The notes: generated from the sequence alone by a model not told the origin. A stretch of DNA of 64,000 nt from Acetobacter nitrogenifigens DSM 23921 = NBRC 105050 (GCF_000429165.1 NZ_AUBI01000002.1:248001-312000), one strand, 5' to 3'. Shown: positions 1-8,681, numbered from the stretch's first letter. Program-made: numbers and translations.

Positions 1-1142
1 AAGACCGGAAAGCCCTCCACGCCGTCAACCTGGGCGCGCTTGATCTCGCTGTCCCAGTATGCGCCCTTGACCAGCCTGACCATCAGGCGACGACCGGTGC
101 GACGCGCCAGATCTATGATCCAGTCCAGCACAAACGGCGCGCGCTTCTGATAGGCCTGCACGACGAAGCCGACGCCTCCCCACCCTGCAAGACCTTCTTC
201 GAGGCAAAGGGTTTCGAGGATATCGAGGGACAACTCCAGCCGGTCGGCTTCCTCCGCGTCGATGTTGAGCCCGATGTCGTATCGCCGAGCGAGAAGCGCC
301 AGCGCCGTGACGCGCGGCGCCAGTTCCGCCATGACCCGCGCGCGTTGCGACCGGGCGTAACGCGGATGCAGCGCTGAGAGCTTGATCGAAATTCCAGGCC
401 GCTCGTATGGGCCTGCGCCTGCCGCCGCACGTCCGATAGCGTGAATCGCCGCCTCATACTCGCGATAATAACGCGCCGCGTCCTGCGCCGTCATCGCCGC
501 TTCTCCCAACATGTCGTAGGAGTAGCGGAAACCTTTCTCCTCCATGCGGACGCCGCGCCCAAGAGCCTCCTCGATGGTGCGCCCGGTCACGAACTGCTCG
601 CCCATCATTCGCATCGCGAAGTCCACGCCGCGCCGAATCAGCGGCTCGCCGCCACGCGCGATCAGGCGCGTCAAAGCTGCGCCAAGCCCCGCTTCGTCAA
701 CAGTGGTCGTGAGCTTGCCTGTGACGATCAGACCCCATGTCGCGGCGTTGACGAAGACTGAACGTCCTCGCCCCACATGCGCGCGCCAGTCGCCTCCGGC
801 GACCTTGTCACGAATCAGCGCATCTCGCGTCGGAGAGTCCGGGATGCGCAGCAACGCCTCCGCCAGACACATCAACGCCACGCCTTCCTGACTCGAAAGA
901 TCGTATTCACGAACAAGAGCCTGAACCGCGCCGCGTCCGCCCTTTTCCCGCAACGCGCCAATCAGCCGAGCGGCGAGCCCCCGCGCCTCCTCGACCACGG
1001 AAGGGGGGAGCGTCGCCTGTGGCAACAGGCGGCCGACGCACTCCGGTTCCGACGCAAGATAATGGTGCGTAATCGCATCGCGAAGGGGCGACGACGGGGG
1101 AACGCTGTCGAGAAACGCAGAAAACGGCGCGTCGGGCGGCAT
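1..1142 (-). CDS. putA: Bifunctional proline dehydrogenase / L-glutamate gamma-semialdehyde dehydrogenase PutA, N-terminal part (cut by window edge)
   Basis: This is the first 380 codons of PutA, which oxidises proline to glutamate in two steps using FAD and NAD+. The reading frame stays open from the ATG at 1142 to the window edge. The N-terminus (LRDAITHHYLASE) and the stretch SSQEGVALMCLAEALLRIPD match the helical arm of PutA. Near residues 350-365 the proline dehydrogenase signature MVRLVKGAYWDSEIKRAQ is intact. The aldehyde dehydrogenase half lies outside the window. The gene diverges from the amine dehydrogenase cluster, so the roughly 160 bp between them must hold both promoters. The family call is firm; whether the missing half is intact cannot be seen. 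Confidence 0.95.
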   Translation of the reverse strand, partial: MPPDAPFSAFLDSVPPSSPLRDAITHHYLASEPECVGRLLPQATLPPSVVEEARGLAARLIGALREKGGRGAVQALVREYDLSSQEGVALMCLAEALLRIPDSPTRDALIRDKVAGGDWRAHVGRGRSVFVNAATWGLIVTGKLTTTVDEAGLGAALTRLIARGGEPLIRRGVDFAMRMMGEQFVTGRTIEEALGRGVRMEEKGFRYSYDMLGEAAMTAQDAARYYREYEAAIHAIGRAAAGAGPYERPGISIKLSALHPRYARSQRARVMAELAPRVTALALLARRYDIGLNIDAEEADRLELSLDILETLCLEEGLAGWGGVGFVVQAYQKRAPFVLDWIIDLARRTGRRLMVRLVKGAYWDSEIKRAQVDGVEGFPV

Positions 1143-1305
1143 TGTTGTTTAAACTCCGGAACACACGGCCAGAGACTAATTCCATTCCGTATTGGAGTTT
1201 ACAATGATCGCCGCGCGGAATTCGAAGGACGCGCCGATCTCACTTGTTGGACGTCATGATTTACGGCAGAAGGGAAAAATGTTTCACAGGAGGAACAGCC
1301 GAACA

Positions 1306-2547
1306 ATGCGTGACAGGCGAAGGGACGTCCCCCGGAAAGCGGCGTCCGCTCTATTCTTCCGTCTGCTTGCGCCGCGGCTCGTTTTCGCAACCTGCCTCGG
1401 CGCCGCATTGTTGTCCTCCACAACGCACGCGCGCGCCGAAGAGCCGGTCCTTCAGACAGAACAGAGCGATATCGCCAAACTCTCCCCGGCCGGACCACAC
1501 CGTATCCTCGTTATGGACGCGGATTACCCGCACGCGAAGGACGGGCGCGTCTATGTCGTCGACGCGGATGCCGGCAAGCTGCTCGGCATGGTGCAGGCCG
1601 CCTATAACGGCAACATGGTGCAGGCGCCGGACGGCCGCTTCTTCTCCGTGGCCGAGACCGTCTGGTCGCGCGGCAATCGCGGCGACCGCGCCGACCTGCT
1701 CGCCACCTATGATCCCTCGACGCTGACCATATCCAACGACGAGGTCCTTCCCGGCCGTGCGCTCGTGACGCCGAAGGCGAACGATCTGGCGATCAGCGCC
1801 GACGGCGGGCGCATCTACGTCTATGACATGATCCCCAGCAACGCCGTCCATGTCGTCTCCACGGCCACGCACATGATCGAGACCAATGTCGACATACCGG
1901 GTTGCGCGCTGATCTACCCCTGGGGCCCGGCGGGCTTTTCCTCCCTGTGCGCAGATGGCGGCCTGTCGAATGTCACCCTCTCGGCAGGCGGCGCGCCCAA
2001 GGTGACGCACACGCCGTCCTTCTTCGCACCCGACCGGGACCCGGTGTTTGAAAACAGCCCGAGCGTCGCCACGGACGGCAGCGCCCTGTTCATCGCCTAT
2101 TCCGGCCTTGTCTACCCGGCCAAACTCGGCGCGAACTCCACCATCGGGACGCCGTTTTCGATTCAGGAGACCGCTGGCATGAAGCGCGCCTCCGACGCTT
2201 CGGCGCCGTTCGAGACGACGTGGCGGCCGGGCGGCTGGCAACTCGCCGCGTATCATAAAGCGACGGGCCATCTTTATGTGCTGATGCACAAGGGAACGTT
2301 CTGGACGCATAAGGAACCGGGAACCGAGGTCTGGGAGATCGACGTCACCGCTCGCAAGCTCGTTCGCCGTATTTCTCTGCCCGCCCCAAGCGCGATGATC
2401 GGCGTCACGCAGGACGCCTCCCCGTTGCTGTTCACCACGAACGAAACCGGCGACTTCTTCATTCTCGACGCCGCAACGGGCAAGCTGCGCCGCAAGATGG
2501 ACCGACTGGGCACATCGCTGGTCTTCACCTTGGCGCCAGGCCAATGA
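1306..2547 (+). CDS. mauB: TTQ-dependent amine dehydrogenase, large (heavy) subunit
   Basis: Periplasmic large subunit of a quinoprotein amine dehydrogenase (methylamine or aralkylamine dehydrogenase family), a beta-propeller that pairs with the TTQ light subunit encoded three genes downstream. An arginine-rich N-terminus and hydrophobic stretch ending near THARA look like a signal peptide. RWxPGGWQ-type (TTWRPGGWQ), CADGGLSNV and THKEPGTEVWEID segments fit the family; the last looks closer to aralkylamine than to methylamine dehydrogenase. The chosen ATG has AGGAGG at 1288-1293; an in-frame ATG at 1279 with AAGGG just upstream is an alternative. The length (413 aa) is normal. The stop overlaps the mauE start (ATGA), so the cluster is translationally coupled. 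The true amine substrate cannot be read from the sequence, so the mau symbol denotes the family only. Confidence 0.9.
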   Translation: MRDRRRDVPRKAASALFFRLLAPRLVFATCLGAALLSSTTHARAEEPVLQTEQSDIAKLSPAGPHRILVMDADYPHAKDGRVYVVDADAGKLLGMVQAAYNGNMVQAPDGRFFSVAETVWSRGNRGDRADLLATYDPSTLTISNDEVLPGRALVTPKANDLAISADGGRIYVYDMIPSNAVHVVSTATHMIETNVDIPGCALIYPWGPAGFSSLCADGGLSNVTLSAGGAPKVTHTPSFFAPDRDPVFENSPSVATDGSALFIAYSGLVYPAKLGANSTIGTPFSIQETAGMKRASDASAPFETTWRPGGWQLAAYHKATGHLYVLMHKGTFWTHKEPGTEVWEIDVTARKLVRRISLPAPSAMIGVTQDASPLLFTTNETGDFFILDAATGKLRRKMDRLGTSLVFTLAPGQ

Positions 2548-3101
2548 ACGGCGCTGCTTCCGACGTCGCCTCTGTCGCCCTCAACGTCGCTGGCGGCGTG
2601 GCAGGCGGCGCTGTCGGGGCGCTGTTTCTCGCCGCCAGCGTCTCCAAAATGCGCGACCGCGACGGCTTTCTCGGGCAACTCGCAGCTTACCGCCTGCTAC
2701 CAGATGCGCTGCTGACGCCCGTCCTGTGGCTTCTCATCGGAGCTGAAACGCTGCTCGGAGCGGGGCTGCTGTCCGGCGTCGCGCCGACAGCGTGCGGTCT
2801 GGCGAGCGCGGCGCTGTTGCTGGTCTTCTCGGCAGCAATGGCGATCAACGTCATCCGTGGACGGACTTCCATTTCCTGCGGCTGCCTGCCCGGCTCCGGC
2901 GGCGAAACGCTGTCATGGCGCAGCGTCGCACGCAGCGTGGCGCTGGCCGTCGCCGCCCTCTTTGTCGCCGTGGCGGGTTCGCCGGACTCGCTCGCCCTCC
3001 GCGCGCAGGGCGCCATAACTGGCGCCTGCCTGCTGGCGCTGGCCATCGCGGCCAGCCGCCTGACGCTCCTTCCCGCGCCACGTCAGGAACAGACGCCATG
3101 A
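2544..3101 (+). CDS. mauE: MauE-like (MauE/DoxX-type) membrane redox protein for amine dehydrogenase assembly
   Basis: A 185-residue, strongly hydrophobic protein with about four membrane segments, placed exactly where mauE sits between large-subunit and mauD genes. MauE works with MauD to form the many disulfides of the light subunit in the periplasm. A CxC pair (Cys112, Cys114, in SCGCLPG) follows the third hydrophobic stretch and is the likely redox site. The ATG at 2544 overlaps the mauB stop, and its own TGA overlaps the mauD ATG, giving four-base overlaps on both sides. The assignment rests on family features and position. Confidence 0.87.
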   Translation: MNGAASDVASVALNVAGGVAGGAVGALFLAASVSKMRDRDGFLGQLAAYRLLPDALLTPVLWLLIGAETLLGAGLLSGVAPTACGLASAALLLVFSAAMAINVIRGRTSISCGCLPGSGGETLSWRSVARSVALAVAALFVAVAGSPDSLALRAQGAITGACLLALAIAASRLTLLPAPRQEQTP

Positions 3102-3706
3102 TGACAACACTCGTGATTTCCGAGGCGCTGCTGATGGTCGCGGTGGTCGTCCTTGCAGTCATCGTCTTCGCCATGGCGCGCCAGATCGGGGTGCTGCACG
3201 AACGGCTCGCCCCCATCGGCGCGCAGACCGCCGCACCGGCGCTCTCCGTGGGGCAGGCCATCCCCCGGATCAGCATGACCACTCTGGCGGGAACCGCCTT
3301 TCCGATCGGCGAACCCTTGAAAGCGAACGCGGTCCGCATGGTCCTGTTCGTCGCCCCGGACTGCCCGATCTGCAAACGCGTGATCCCGGCGGCGAATGAC
3401 GTCGCCGCATCATCACCCGGCGTCGAGCTGGTGCTGGTGGGCGACGGCGCGTTGCCGGAGTTGCAGTCCATGCGCGAGCGGCTCGATCTGGGCGGCGTGC
3501 CATTCGTCACCGGGCCTGAACTCGCTCTGGTGCTGCAGGTCGCGCGCCTTCCGACGCTCGTTTTGCTGGACGAGCGCGGCGTGCTGCGCGCGCGCGAAAT
3601 CGTCAATACGCGGGGGCAGATCGAAGCGATGATCGCCGCCGTGCGCGGCGGAGAAAGCAGCGCCGCCGTCAACGGGAGCGAGAAGGAACTTCTGAATGCG
3701 GTCTGA
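3098..3706 (+). CDS. mauD: MauD-like thioredoxin-fold protein for amine dehydrogenase maturation
   Basis: A 202-residue membrane-anchored thioredoxin-like protein. Residues 5-28 form one N-terminal membrane helix; the periplasmic domain carries the redox motif Cys89-Pro-Ile-Cys92 in FVAPDCPICK, and LPTLVLLDERG resembles the cis-Pro region of thioredoxins. MauD is needed for correct disulfide formation in the light subunit, which has six disulfides. The ATG at 3098 overlaps the mauE stop and has AGGAA upstream; the next codon is also ATG. A longer open frame from 2792 would run inside mauE and is rejected. The end overlaps the mauA start. Confidence 0.9.
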   Translation: MMTTLVISEALLMVAVVVLAVIVFAMARQIGVLHERLAPIGAQTAAPALSVGQAIPRISMTTLAGTAFPIGEPLKANAVRMVLFVAPDCPICKRVIPAANDVAASSPGVELVLVGDGALPELQSMRERLDLGGVPFVTGPELALVLQVARLPTLVLLDERGVLRAREIVNTRGQIEAMIAAVRGGESSAAVNGSEKELLNAV

Positions 3707-4286
3707 CAGACGCCCCGCCGTCGAAGCGCCGCTCATGGACAGGCTGGTGGAAAGGGCGCTGCGCGCACTCGCCGGTCGCGCGTCCCGTCGCGGCGTGATC
3801 GCCCGGATCGGCGCCGGAATCGTCGCGGCGCCCGCTCTGCCGCTGTTACCCGCCGCGCGCGCGCACGGTCCGTCGGCCCAGCCGGCAACCGCCAAAAAAA
3901 CGACGAACGAGGGCGCCAGGACGCCATTCGCAGCACAGGCGCAGGTCTCCGACGACACGAAGTGCGACTACTGGCGCTATTGCGCGATCGACGGGAACCT
4001 GTGCTCGACCTGCGGCGGCGGCGTGCATACCTGCCCGCCCGGCACGGCCCCTTCGCCTACGTCGTGGATCGGGACGTGTTTCAACCCCCATGATCGCCGT
4101 TCCTACATCGTCGCCTACCGCGATTGCTGCGGTCAGGACGCCTGCAATCAGGTCAGCTGCCTCAACACCGACGGCGATCAGCCGAGTTACAGGCCGCAGG
4201 CGAATAACGACATCATCTGGTGTTTCGGAACGACGTCACTCGTCTATAACTGTTCTACTGCCGCAATTGTTGGAAGCGCTTCATGA
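3696..4286 (+). CDS. mauA: TTQ-dependent amine dehydrogenase, light (catalytic) subunit
   Basis: Catalytic light subunit, which carries the cofactor made by cross-linking two of its own tryptophans. A twin-arginine signal (SRRGVIARIGAG, residues 30-41) fits export as a folded protein. The mature part has 12 cysteines, enough for six disulfides. The TTQ pair is Trp124 (TSWIGTC) and Trp175 (IIWCFG), 51 residues apart as in Paracoccus enzyme (57 and 108); Asp99 and Asp143 fall at the spacing of catalytic Asp32 and Asp76. The cofactor site is therefore intact. The ATG at 3696 has AAGGA upstream and overlaps the end of mauD; the later ATG at 3735 has no ribosome site. Parts resemble methylamine dehydrogenase and parts aralkylamine dehydrogenase. 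Confidence 0.95.
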   Translation: MRSDRRPAVEAPLMDRLVERALRALAGRASRRGVIARIGAGIVAAPALPLLPAARAHGPSAQPATAKKTTNEGARTPFAAQAQVSDDTKCDYWRYCAIDGNLCSTCGGGVHTCPPGTAPSPTSWIGTCFNPHDRRSYIVAYRDCCGQDACNQVSCLNTDGDQPSYRPQANNDIIWCFGTTSLVYNCSTAAIVGSAS

Positions 4287-4753
4287 AGTTCAAGACTCTC
4301 GTTCTCTGCTCCGCTCTTACCGCCGCCGCGACCTTTCAGGCGCACGCGGCTCGCGCCGCGGACGGCGCGGCTCTGTACGGCGCGAACTGCGGCATCTGCC
4401 ATCAGGCCGACGGAATGGGCGTTCCGGGGCAGTTCCCCACACTGAAGGGCCGTATTGGCAAGATCGCCGGCTCACCCGAAGGCAAGACTTACGTTGAGCA
4501 CGTCGTCCTCAACGGGCTGACCGGCTCCATCACCGCCGGCGGCGCGAGCTACGCCGGTTACATGCCCACCTTCTCCAGCCAGTCTGACGACGACCTCGCC
4601 GCCATTCTGACCTATGTGGCCTCCCTCGGCGGCACTGGCGCGACTCCGACCTTTACGGCTGCTGAAATCAAGGCCGCACGCGCCACGCCAGTCGCCGCTC
4701 CGGCTCTGGTCGACGAGCGCAAGGCTCTGGACGCCAAGCATCCTCTCCCCTGA
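4283..4753 (+). CDS. Monohaem c-type cytochrome, probable electron acceptor of the amine dehydrogenase
   Basis: A 156-residue class I cytochrome c with a Sec signal peptide ending near ARA. The haem motif is Cys36-Gly-Ile-Cys39-His40, and Met94 in GYMPTF is the probable sixth ligand. Its ATG overlaps the mauA stop (ATGA), so it is co-translated with the light subunit. In the classic mau clusters the blue copper protein amicyanin follows mauA; no copper protein is present here, and this cytochrome takes its place. A role as electron acceptor is inferred from position; it has not been shown by the sequence itself. Confidence 0.88.
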   Translation: MKFKTLVLCSALTAAATFQAHAARAADGAALYGANCGICHQADGMGVPGQFPTLKGRIGKIAGSPEGKTYVEHVVLNGLTGSITAGGASYAGYMPTFSSQSDDDLAAILTYVASLGGTGATPTFTAAEIKAARATPVAAPALVDERKALDAKHPLP

Positions 4754-4813
4754 GACTCGCGCGCCAGAAGTGGCGCGCCCGGCAACGTTCCGCCGAGTGC
4801 GCTAACAGACGCC

Positions 4814-5314
4814 ATGAGACCATCAAAAAATAACGCACATTGCCTTACGAAGCCGTGTCGGCGGCTCCGTAAAGCGCTGTCGGGTCTCGCCATTGCGATC
4901 ACGCTCGCGGGCGGACCTGCACTTCGCGACGCGTGCGCGCTCGACCGCACGCAAACCGCCTATCTCACCCACTGCGGCGGCTGCCATGGAATCGAGGGCA
5001 AGTCGCGCCCGAGCTTCGTGCCGTCGTTGCGTGATGCCGTGGGCGTGTTCACCTGCACACCGGAAGGACGGGCCTATCTGGTGCGTGTGCCCGGCGTGTC
5101 GATGTCGCTGATTCGCGACGATGCGTTGCTGGCCGACGTGATGAACTTCGTCGTTTTTCGTCTGGGCGGCAAAAGCACGCCTTCGGGCGTCGCCCCCTAC
5201 ACCGCCGGGGAAGTTCATGCCCTGCGGGAACACCCTGTCGAATCGACCGACCTGCTGACCTTTCGGGGACAGATTCTCGGGCGCGCCCTGCCGAAATGCC
5301 CACCGGCGGGTTGA
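4814..5314 (+). CDS. Second small c-type cytochrome of the amine dehydrogenase cluster
   Basis: A 166-residue exported protein with a basic N-terminus, a hydrophobic stretch (residues 21-36) and one haem motif Cys54-Gly-Gly-Cys57-His58. Met97 (PGVSMSLI) could be the distal ligand. The fold is shorter and more divergent than that of the preceding cytochrome, and an extra Cys81 is present. It lies 60 bp after that gene on the same strand with no obvious terminator between, so it probably belongs to the same transcript. It may relay electrons from the first cytochrome to the membrane oxidase; this is inference from context. Confidence 0.8.
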   Translation: MRPSKNNAHCLTKPCRRLRKALSGLAIAITLAGGPALRDACALDRTQTAYLTHCGGCHGIEGKSRPSFVPSLRDAVGVFTCTPEGRAYLVRVPGVSMSLIRDDALLADVMNFVVFRLGGKSTPSGVAPYTAGEVHALREHPVESTDLLTFRGQILGRALPKCPPAG

Positions 5315-5379
5315 TCGCTCGAATCTCAGCCAAAAAACGCGAAACTCCGCCATTTTCACAGCCGTTCGACAGAACGGGT

Positions 5380-5408
5380 TTGACAATGCGCCTCCGCACC
5401 GCGTAAAG
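5380..5408 (+). promoter_or_regulatory. Possible sigma-70 promoter of the ffh operon
   Basis: A perfect -35 hexamer TTGACA at 5380-5385 lies about 75 bp before the -10-like GTAAAG region's gene, ffh. The spacing to the weak -10 match is 17 bp. The -10 match is poor, so this is only a candidate. Confidence 0.3.
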
Positions 5409-5481
5409 CCGCCCCAACATCAGTCCCGCCACCTCGCGAGTCCTCGCGCAGTGGCGCGTATTCTTTTGGGGTAACCGGTTC

Positions 5482-6876
5482 TTGTTCGAGTCACTCTCAG
5501 GCAGGCTTTCAGGCGTTATCGACGGACTCGGCAAGCGCGGCGCGCTGTCGGAGGCCGACGTCGCCGAGGCGATGCGCGAAGTCCGTCTGGCCATGCTGGA
5601 CGCCGACGTCGCGCTGCCTGTCGTCAAGGACTTCGTCAACAAGGTCCGTGAAGGCGCGGTCGGGCATGAGGTGCTGGACAGCATTTCCCCCGGTCAGGCC
5701 GTCGCCAAGATCGTCAACGACGCGCTGATCGACGCGCTCGGCGGCGCAGGCGCGGTTCCGCTGAACCTCAACGCCGTGCCGCCCGCGCCGATCCTGATGG
5801 TCGGCCTGCAGGGTTCCGGCAAGACCACCACTTCCGGCAAGATCGCCCTTCGCCTCTCGACCCGCGAGAAGAAGAAGGTGCTGCTCGCCTCCCTCGATAC
5901 GCAGCGTCCCGCCGCCCAGCTCCAGCTCCAGCAGCTGGCCGAACGCGCGGGTGTAATGTCCCTGCCGATCGTCGCCGGGCAGGCGCCGCTCGAGATCGCC
6001 GCACGCGCGATGGACACGGGGCGTCGCGAAGGTTTTGACGTCGTCATCCTCGACACCGCAGGCCGTCTGTCGATCGACGAGGCCCTGATGGAGGAGGTGC
6101 GGCAGATCCGCGCCGCCACCAGCCCGGTGGAGACGCTGCTGGTCGTCGACGCGATGACCGGTCAGGACGCCGTCAACACCGCGAAGATCTTCAACGAGGC
6201 CGTTGGCGTCACCGGCGTCGTGATGACCCGTATGGATGGCGACGCCCGAGGCGGCGCGGCCCTGTCGATGCGCGCCATCACCGGCGCGCCAATCAAGCTG
6301 ACCGGCTCGGGCGAAAAGCTCGACGCGCTTGAAGAATTCCATCCGGAACGCGTCGCAGGCCGTATCCTCGGCCTCGGCGACATCGCCGGCCTCGTCGAAA
6401 AGGCCGCCGACACGCTCGACCACGAAGAGGGAGAGCGGCTGGCCAAGAAGATGATGGCCGGCAAGTTCGATCTCGACGACTACGTGTCGCAGATCAAGCA
6501 GATCAAGAAGATGGGGTCGATCTCCGGCATCCTCGGCATGCTGCCCGGCATGGGCAAGCTGAAGGACGCCATCGGCGACAAGGATCTCGATACGACGATC
6601 TTCAAGCGCCACGAAGCCATCATCTCGTCCATGACCAAGGCCGAGCGCAAGACGCCGGACATCATCAAGGCGTCGCGCAAGAAGCGCATCGCCGCCGGGT
6701 CAGGGACGACGGTTCAGGACGTCAACAAGCTGCTCAAGCAGTTCGACGACATGTCCACAATGATGAAGCGGATCAACAAGCTCGGCATGAAAGGTCTCAT
6801 GCGTCAGGGCCTGTCCGCACTCATGCCCGGGGGAGCGGGCCGCCCCGGCGGCCCCGGCGGCAGGCCGTTCGGCTAA
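5482..6876 (+). CDS. ffh: Signal recognition particle protein Ffh
   Basis: GTPase that, with 4.5S RNA, binds signal sequences of nascent membrane proteins and docks with FtsY. The 464-residue length is usual. The NG domain shows VGLQGSGKTTTSGK (about residues 107-120), DTQRPAA and DTAGRLSIDE; the methionine-rich M domain near the end contains MSTMMKRINKLGMKGLMRQG. The start is TTG at 5482, which gives the normal N-terminus MFESLSGRLSGV. It opens the ffh-rpsP-rimM-trmD-rplS operon, the usual order in alphaproteobacteria. Confidence 0.97.
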   Translation: MFESLSGRLSGVIDGLGKRGALSEADVAEAMREVRLAMLDADVALPVVKDFVNKVREGAVGHEVLDSISPGQAVAKIVNDALIDALGGAGAVPLNLNAVPPAPILMVGLQGSGKTTTSGKIALRLSTREKKKVLLASLDTQRPAAQLQLQQLAERAGVMSLPIVAGQAPLEIAARAMDTGRREGFDVVILDTAGRLSIDEALMEEVRQIRAATSPVETLLVVDAMTGQDAVNTAKIFNEAVGVTGVVMTRMDGDARGGAALSMRAITGAPIKLTGSGEKLDALEEFHPERVAGRILGLGDIAGLVEKAADTLDHEEGERLAKKMMAGKFDLDDYVSQIKQIKKMGSISGILGMLPGMGKLKDAIGDKDLDTTIFKRHEAIISSMTKAERKTPDIIKASRKKRIAAGSGTTVQDVNKLLKQFDDMSTMMKRINKLGMKGLMRQGLSALMPGGAGRPGGPGGRPFG

Positions 6877-6925
6877 GCCCCGCCCCCGTTCGTTTCACGG
6901 TTTTTCATTCTCTGGAGTTGTCTGA

Positions 6926-7270
6926 ATGAGCCTCAAGATCCGCCTTTCCCGCGCTGGCGCGAAGAAGCGTCCCTACTACCACATCGTTGTGGCCGACAGC
7001 CGCTCCCCCCGTGACGGCCGCTTCATCGAGAAGGTCGGCGCCTACAACCCGATGCTGCCGAGCGACCACGCCGAGCGTATCCGTCTGACCAGCGAGCGCA
7101 TCACGCACTGGCTGTCGCAGGGCGCCCAGCCGACGGACCGCGTCGCGCGCTTCCTCGGCAACGCCGGCCTGATGGCGAAGCCCGTGTGGAACGAGCAGCC
7201 GAAGCAGTCCGCGCCGAAGAAGAAGGCGCAGGAGCGCGCCGCCGCCGCCGCCAAAGCGGCAGCAGCCTGA
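6926..7270 (+). CDS. rpsP: 30S ribosomal protein S16
   Basis: Small-subunit ribosomal protein that helps 30S assembly. It opens with [20 protein letters not shown] and contains the S16 stretch [18 protein letters not shown]. The 114-residue length includes an alanine- and lysine-rich tail typical of this group. A GGAG ribosome site lies about eight bases before the ATG. It follows ffh by 49 bp and precedes rimM by 32 bp. Confidence 0.98.
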   Translation: MSLKIRLSRAGAKKRPYYHIVVADSRSPRDGRFIEKVGAYNPMLPSDHAERIRLTSERITHWLSQGAQPTDRVARFLGNAGLMAKPVWNEQPKQSAPKKKAQERAAAAAKAAAA

Positions 7271-7302
7271 ACTTCTGACGGAACGCAGGGCGCCGCCTTT
7301 CC

Positions 7303-7854
7303 ATGACGCAGGATCGCATCCAGATCGGAGTGATTGGACGTCCGCACGGCGTGCGGGGGCTTGTGCATGTGCACAGCTTCGCCGCCGACGCGGACTCCCT
7401 CGCTTCGTACGGAACGCTGACCGACGATCGTGGCGGCGCCTGGACGCTCACATGGCGGGCCGACGGAATTGCGCTGCTGCGCGGCGCCGACGGCAAGCCG
7501 GTCGAAAGCCGCGAAGCGGCGCAGGCACTTGTGAACCGCAAGCTCTTCGTGACGCGCGACACCCTGCCGGAGCCGGAGCCGGACGAGTTCTACCATTCCG
7601 ATCTGATCGGAATGGAGGTCGTCGAAAACGGATCCGTCATCGGCCGCATCGTCACGGTGCATGACTACGGCGCGGGCGCGAGCCTGGAACTCGATTCCGG
7701 CTCGGTCATCCCCTTCACCCTGGCCTGCGTGCCGGAAGTCGATCTCGCGTCGCGGCGCGTGACCGTCTCCCGCCCGACCGAGGTCGTGGGGGAAGAAGAA
7801 CACGCGTCGAAGCGTGACCGTGAAGCCGCCAGGGCAGCGGGAGGCGCAGCGTGA
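7303..7854 (+). CDS. rimM: Ribosome maturation factor RimM
   Basis: Binds ribosomal protein S19 and assists maturation of the 30S head. The N-terminal RimM barrel ([19 protein letters not shown], residues 6-24) and the PRC-barrel part ([12 protein letters not shown], near residues 98-109) are both visible. Length is 183 residues with a charged, low-complexity C-terminal tail. Its last codons overlap the trmD start by four bases (GTGA), so the two are translationally coupled, as expected for this operon. Confidence 0.96.
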   Translation: MTQDRIQIGVIGRPHGVRGLVHVHSFAADADSLASYGTLTDDRGGAWTLTWRADGIALLRGADGKPVESREAAQALVNRKLFVTRDTLPEPEPDEFYHSDLIGMEVVENGSVIGRIVTVHDYGAGASLELDSGSVIPFTLACVPEVDLASRRVTVSRPTEVVGEEEHASKRDREAARAAGGAA

Positions 7855-8681
7855 GCTGGACCGCGACCGTCGTCACCCTGTTCCCGGAAATGTTTCCGGG
7901 TCCGCTTGGCCAGTCTCTGGCCGGTCGCGGGCTGGAGCAGGGCCTGTGGCGGTGCGAGACGCGCGACCTTCGCCCTTACGGGCTGGGCCGTCACAACGCC
8001 GTGGACGACACGCCGTTCGGCGGCGGTGCGGGCATGGTGATGCGTCCCGACGTCATCGACGCGGCGCTCAACGACGCGAAGCGGGCCGATGGCGCGCCCT
8101 GCGTCTACATGACGCCACGCGGTCGGCCGCTCTCGCAGACGGACGTTCGCCGCTACGCCGCCGGGCCGGGCGTCACTGTCCTGTGCGGTCGCTATGAAGG
8201 CGTCGACGAGCGCGTGCTCGAAGCGCACGAGATCGAAGAGGTCTCGATCGGCGACTACGTGCTTTCGGGCGGCGAAACTGCGGCGCTCGTCCTGCTCGAC
8301 GCCTGCGTCCGGCTGCTGCCGGGCGTCATGGGGTCGGCTGACAGCGGCGTGGAGGAAAGCTTCTCCGACGGCCTGCTCGAATACCCGCACTACACCCGCC
8401 CGGCCGAGTGGAACGGTCGCGCGGCGCCGGATGTCCTGCTGTCCGGCAACCACGCCGCCATCGCGAAATGGCGGCGGGAGCAATCCGAGAGGGTCACGCG
8501 CGAGCGGCGGCCCGATCTGTGGGCGGCCCGATCCGCGGATTCTTCCGCGACCGGCAGAGAAACACCCGCAGCGACGCCGCGCACCGGCGCCGATTGCGGC
8601 ACCAGACACCAGGGCGGGCCGCATACCGGCGCTCCGTCACATCTATCGACATCATCGGTTCAGGAAGGATTCCCGATATGA
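7851..8681 (+). CDS. trmD: tRNA (guanine(37)-N1)-methyltransferase TrmD
   Basis: Methylates G37 of tRNAs that read codons starting with C or G-rich sets, preventing +1 frameshifting; uses S-adenosylmethionine bound in a trefoil knot. The start ([15 protein letters not shown]), [21 protein letters not shown] and knot motif [11 protein letters not shown] are clear. The GTG start at 7851 overlaps rimM. At 276 residues it is longer than the usual ~250 because of a proline- and threonine-rich C-terminal tail, which may be disordered. Its TGA overlaps the rplS start (ATGA). Confidence 0.97.
   Translation: MSWTATVVTLFPEMFPGPLGQSLAGRGLEQGLWRCETRDLRPYGLGRHNAVDDTPFGGGAGMVMRPDVIDAALNDAKRADGAPCVYMTPRGRPLSQTDVRRYAAGPGVTVLCGRYEGVDERVLEAHEIEEVSIGDYVLSGGETAALVLLDACVRLLPGVMGSADSGVEESFSDGLLEYPHYTRPAEWNGRAAPDVLLSGNHAAIAKWRREQSERVTRERRPDLWAARSADSSATGRETPAATPRTGADCGTRHQGGPHTGAPSHLSTSSVQEGFPI

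Noticed and set aside
1351-2544. A 397-codon minus-strand open frame opposite mauB.
   Set aside because: It is the antisense shadow of a well-supported gene; long shadow frames are usual in GC-rich coding DNA.
2792-3097. A longer start for mauD within mauE.
   Set aside because: The extra residues are a frame-shifted reading of mauE; the ATG at 3098 gives the membrane anchor at the N-terminus.
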